64,000 nucleotides of DNA from NCBI GenBank assembly GCA_024401365.1, contig JAKSLE010000004.1, positions 124,001 through 188,000 of the forward strand. The letters are read 5' to 3'. The position numbers were made by a program, and so were the translations under genes. Below are positions 62,205 through 64,000 of this stretch, in pieces. The notes below the pieces were generated by a model. It searched no databases and had not been told where the DNA came from. It worked only from the letters and a program-made list of their open reading frames with translations. Position 1 is the first letter of the stretch; each line of letters begins with the position of its first letter. The DNA comes from Bacteroidales bacterium (lineage in GTDB: Bacteria; Bacteroidota; Bacteroidia; Bacteroidales; Marinilabiliaceae).

Positions 62205-64000
62205 CTAATAGTCAACTTTCAACACGTCTCCTTCTCTCAAAACCACAATATCTCTTCCATTTTGTTTTTTTATCACAGGCTCACCACCATTAATGACAAC
62301 CTTGGATGTCGAAGCAATATTTACCGGAAGAGCTACAGAATATTCTCGCATTTTTCCTCCGCTGAGTCGTAAACTTACAAGGTGTCCGTCTTTCCATCGC
62401 ATGTCGACTTCCGCACCACCTCTTACTTTCATTCCTGTAACTGTCCCTTCCGACCATGCATCAGGGAGCGCAGGTAATGGGTCTACATAGCCAGCGTGAC
62501 TTTGTAATAGCATCTCAGCAATGCCTGATGCGCCTCCAAAATTTCCGTCCAACTGAAATGGTGGGTGCGAACACCATAAATTGGGATATGTTCCACCATG
62601 ATGATAGTTGGTCTCATTGGATAATGCTGGCTCTAAAAGATTGGTCAACAACTGCAACGCACGATTGCCGTCGCCCAACCTTGCCCAAAAATTAATCTTC
62701 CAAGCACGACTCCACCCCGTACCACTATCACCTCTCCTCTCTAATGTCTTGCGACAGGCGGCCGCCAATTCTGGTGTGCCAAATGGCGTAATCTGATTGC
62801 TTGGATGTAATCCATATAAATGAGAGACGTGCCTATGGTGAATATCTAACTCTTCATAATCTTCTAGCCACTCCATAAGATACCCCTCTTTAGAAATCTG
62901 CATAGGTGGCAGCATCGCTATATCTTGCTTCAGAATAGTAGCAAAATCATTATCACATCCTAGTATTTCAGCAGCTTGAGCAACATTGTTGAACAGTTCT
63001 GTTACTATTTGGGTATCCATAGTAGGCCCCATACAGACACTGACATTGTTGCCGTTCAGAATAAATTCGTTTTCTGGCGATGAACTAGGTGCCGTAACAA
63101 GCCAATTATGCTTGGGCTCTCTTATCATCGTGCTGTGAAAAAACTCAGCACACCCCTTCATAATGGGATAGATGGAGGCTAAGTATTCTTTGTCAAGGGT
63201 GTACTGGTAATGTTCCCATAAATGTTCACACAACCATGCCCCTCCTGTATTGGTAGCGCCCCACGAGGGATGTTCTCCTGGCGCCGTATATTCCCATACG
63301 TTGGTCATCATGTGCATTACCCACCCACGGGCTTCTGGTCCATAGAAGGCCTTGGCCGACTCTTCTCCTGATTTTATCGAACGCTTTATCAGTGATATCA
63401 GTGGCTCATATAGCTCTGATAAATTGCCTTGCTCTAGCGGCCAGTGATTCATCTGAACATTGATATTGGTATGGTAATCTCCATTCCATGGCGTAGAGGT
63501 CGACTCTGCCCATAACCCTTGAAGGTTTGGTGGCAGAAACCCAACTCGCGTACTTGAAATAAGTGAATAACGTCCAAAATTGTAGTACAATACAGCCAAC
63601 GATGGGTCCTGACTCTCCGCAAAACGCTCTATGCGCTTGTCTGTAGTCATCTTCCCATCTTCAAAATCCGACTTAATATCGAGCTTTACCCTATTGTACA
63701 ACTCTCCATGCGCAGCTATATGATTGTCTCGCAAACTTTTATAAGATACTTCAATAGCATTCCCTATTCTTTCTGATGCTTTCGAGATTAAGCTCTCTAT
63801 AGGCAACTTTTCCATAAGGGTGGTCTCTGATGCTATATATATAGTCACCTCTTTGGCATCGTCAATAATTATATTATCAGATGATTTGTTGCTAATATTT
63901 TTAGAATCTGATACTATCGCAACTTCACACGCATACCCTAAACCTTCTACTCCTTTTTGCCCACTGCGTAGCCTACCTTCAATTCGCATATAATACTTGC
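62205..64000 (-). CDS. GH95 alpha-L-fucosidase-type enzyme, N-terminus cut by window edge
   Basis: The frame is open through the right edge (Lys-Tyr-Tyr precede the first Met at 63989), so the real start and any signal peptide lie outside. About 598 codons are visible, covering the end of the N-terminal beta-sandwich and the full barrel: NINVQMNHWPLEQ, GWVMHMMTNVW, SPENEFILNG, HRHVSHLYGLHPSNQI, GWSRAWKINFWARL and PPFQLDGNFGG. Same family as the enzyme at 21.3 kb but diverged (for example no EMNYWPAE), so probably different linkage or substrate. Confidence 0.92.
   Translation of the reverse strand, partial: KYYMRIEGRLRSGQKGVEGLGYACEVAIVSDSKNISNKSSDNIIIDDAKEVTIYIASETTLMEKLPIESLISKASERIGNAIEVSYKSLRDNHIAAHGELYNRVKLDIKSDFEDGKMTTDKRIERFAESQDPSLAVLYYNFGRYSLISSTRVGFLPPNLQGLWAESTSTPWNGDYHTNINVQMNHWPLEQGNLSELYEPLISLIKRSIKSGEESAKAFYGPEARGWVMHMMTNVWEYTAPGEHPSWGATNTGGAWLCEHLWEHYQYTLDKEYLASIYPIMKGCAEFFHSTMIREPKHNWLVTAPSSSPENEFILNGNNVSVCMGPTMDTQIVTELFNNVAQAAEILGCDNDFATILKQDIAMLPPMQISKEGYLMEWLEDYEELDIHHRHVSHLYGLHPSNQITPFGTPELAAACRKTLERRGDSGTGWSRAWKINFWARLGDGNRALQLLTNLLEPALSNETNYHHGGTYPNLWCSHPPFQLDGNFGGASGIAEMLLQSHAGYVDPLPALPDAWSEGTVTGMKVRGGAEVDMRWKDGHLVSLRLSGGKMREYSVALPVNIASTSKVVINGGEPVIKKQNGRDIVVLREGDVLKVDY

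Overview
The window looks like a Bacteroidales chromosome segment. The grounds are the promoters (TTTG about 20 bp before TAnnTTTG, start site just downstream), a type III glutamine synthetase, the PyrB/PyrI pair, an acetyl-CoA/succinate CoA-transferase, an OstA-like/SurA-like gene pair, type IX-like C-terminal sorting tails, secreted CotH, GH95 and GH3 proteins, and a large hybrid two-component-like regulator. No phage, insertion sequence or CRISPR array was seen. A tRNA-Pro(GGG) lies at 16.7 kb.

Layout. 1-12.3 kb, minus strand: a cut-off giant secreted protein with an embedded metzincin metalloprotease and a compositionally different C-terminal module; manA; then an envelope-biogenesis run (OstA-like, SurA-like isomerase, SurA-N-like lipoprotein) apparently headed by a hybrid two-component-type regulator that lacks both its phospho-accepting His and its receiver domain. 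12.4-30.3 kb, plus strand: DUF4250, GH3 glucosidase, xylulokinase, tRNA-Pro, DUF2851, a secreted CotH/lamin-tail protein, a low-molecular-weight phosphatase, GH95 fucosidase, pyrBI with a TPR/PD40/SPOR protein, YqeY-like protein, guaA. 30.4-40.8 kb, minus strand: AT-richer accessory genes for secreted or surface proteins, a SpoIIE-type phosphatase and an esterase. 41.1-52.8 kb, mostly plus strand: DUF4160/DUF2442 pair with a palindromic operator, nucleotidyltransferase, DJ-1, lipoprotein-thiS-thiE, CoA-transferase plus alpha-oxoamine synthase, uvrB, lptC, a CNNM/CorC transporter. 53-64 kb, minus strand: rpsJ, fusA, rpsG, rpsL, glnA, a lone HsdR-N protein, GNAT, a second TPR/PD40/SPOR protein, and the cut-off end of a second GH95.

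The observations most worth following: (1) eight intergenic copies of a conserved element with core AAAAAACTGCGAGCAAC, all on the plus strand whatever the direction of the flanking genes, mostly 7-13 kb apart; (2) the metzincin/modular-toxin-like protein running off the left edge; (3) the regulator without His or receiver in front of the OM-biogenesis genes; (4) a perfect 19-bp palindrome filling the promoter spacer of the DUF4160/DUF2442 pair; (5) rpsJ cut off from the rest of the S10 cluster, with an 11-bp perfect hairpin after fusA.

Composition is strongly strand-asymmetric: the plus strand is C-rich in genes of either direction, which suggests it is the lagging strand and that the ribosomal genes on the minus strand are leading-strand. 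This is a visual impression, not a computed value. Product names rest on recognised motifs and family resemblance; no database search was run.
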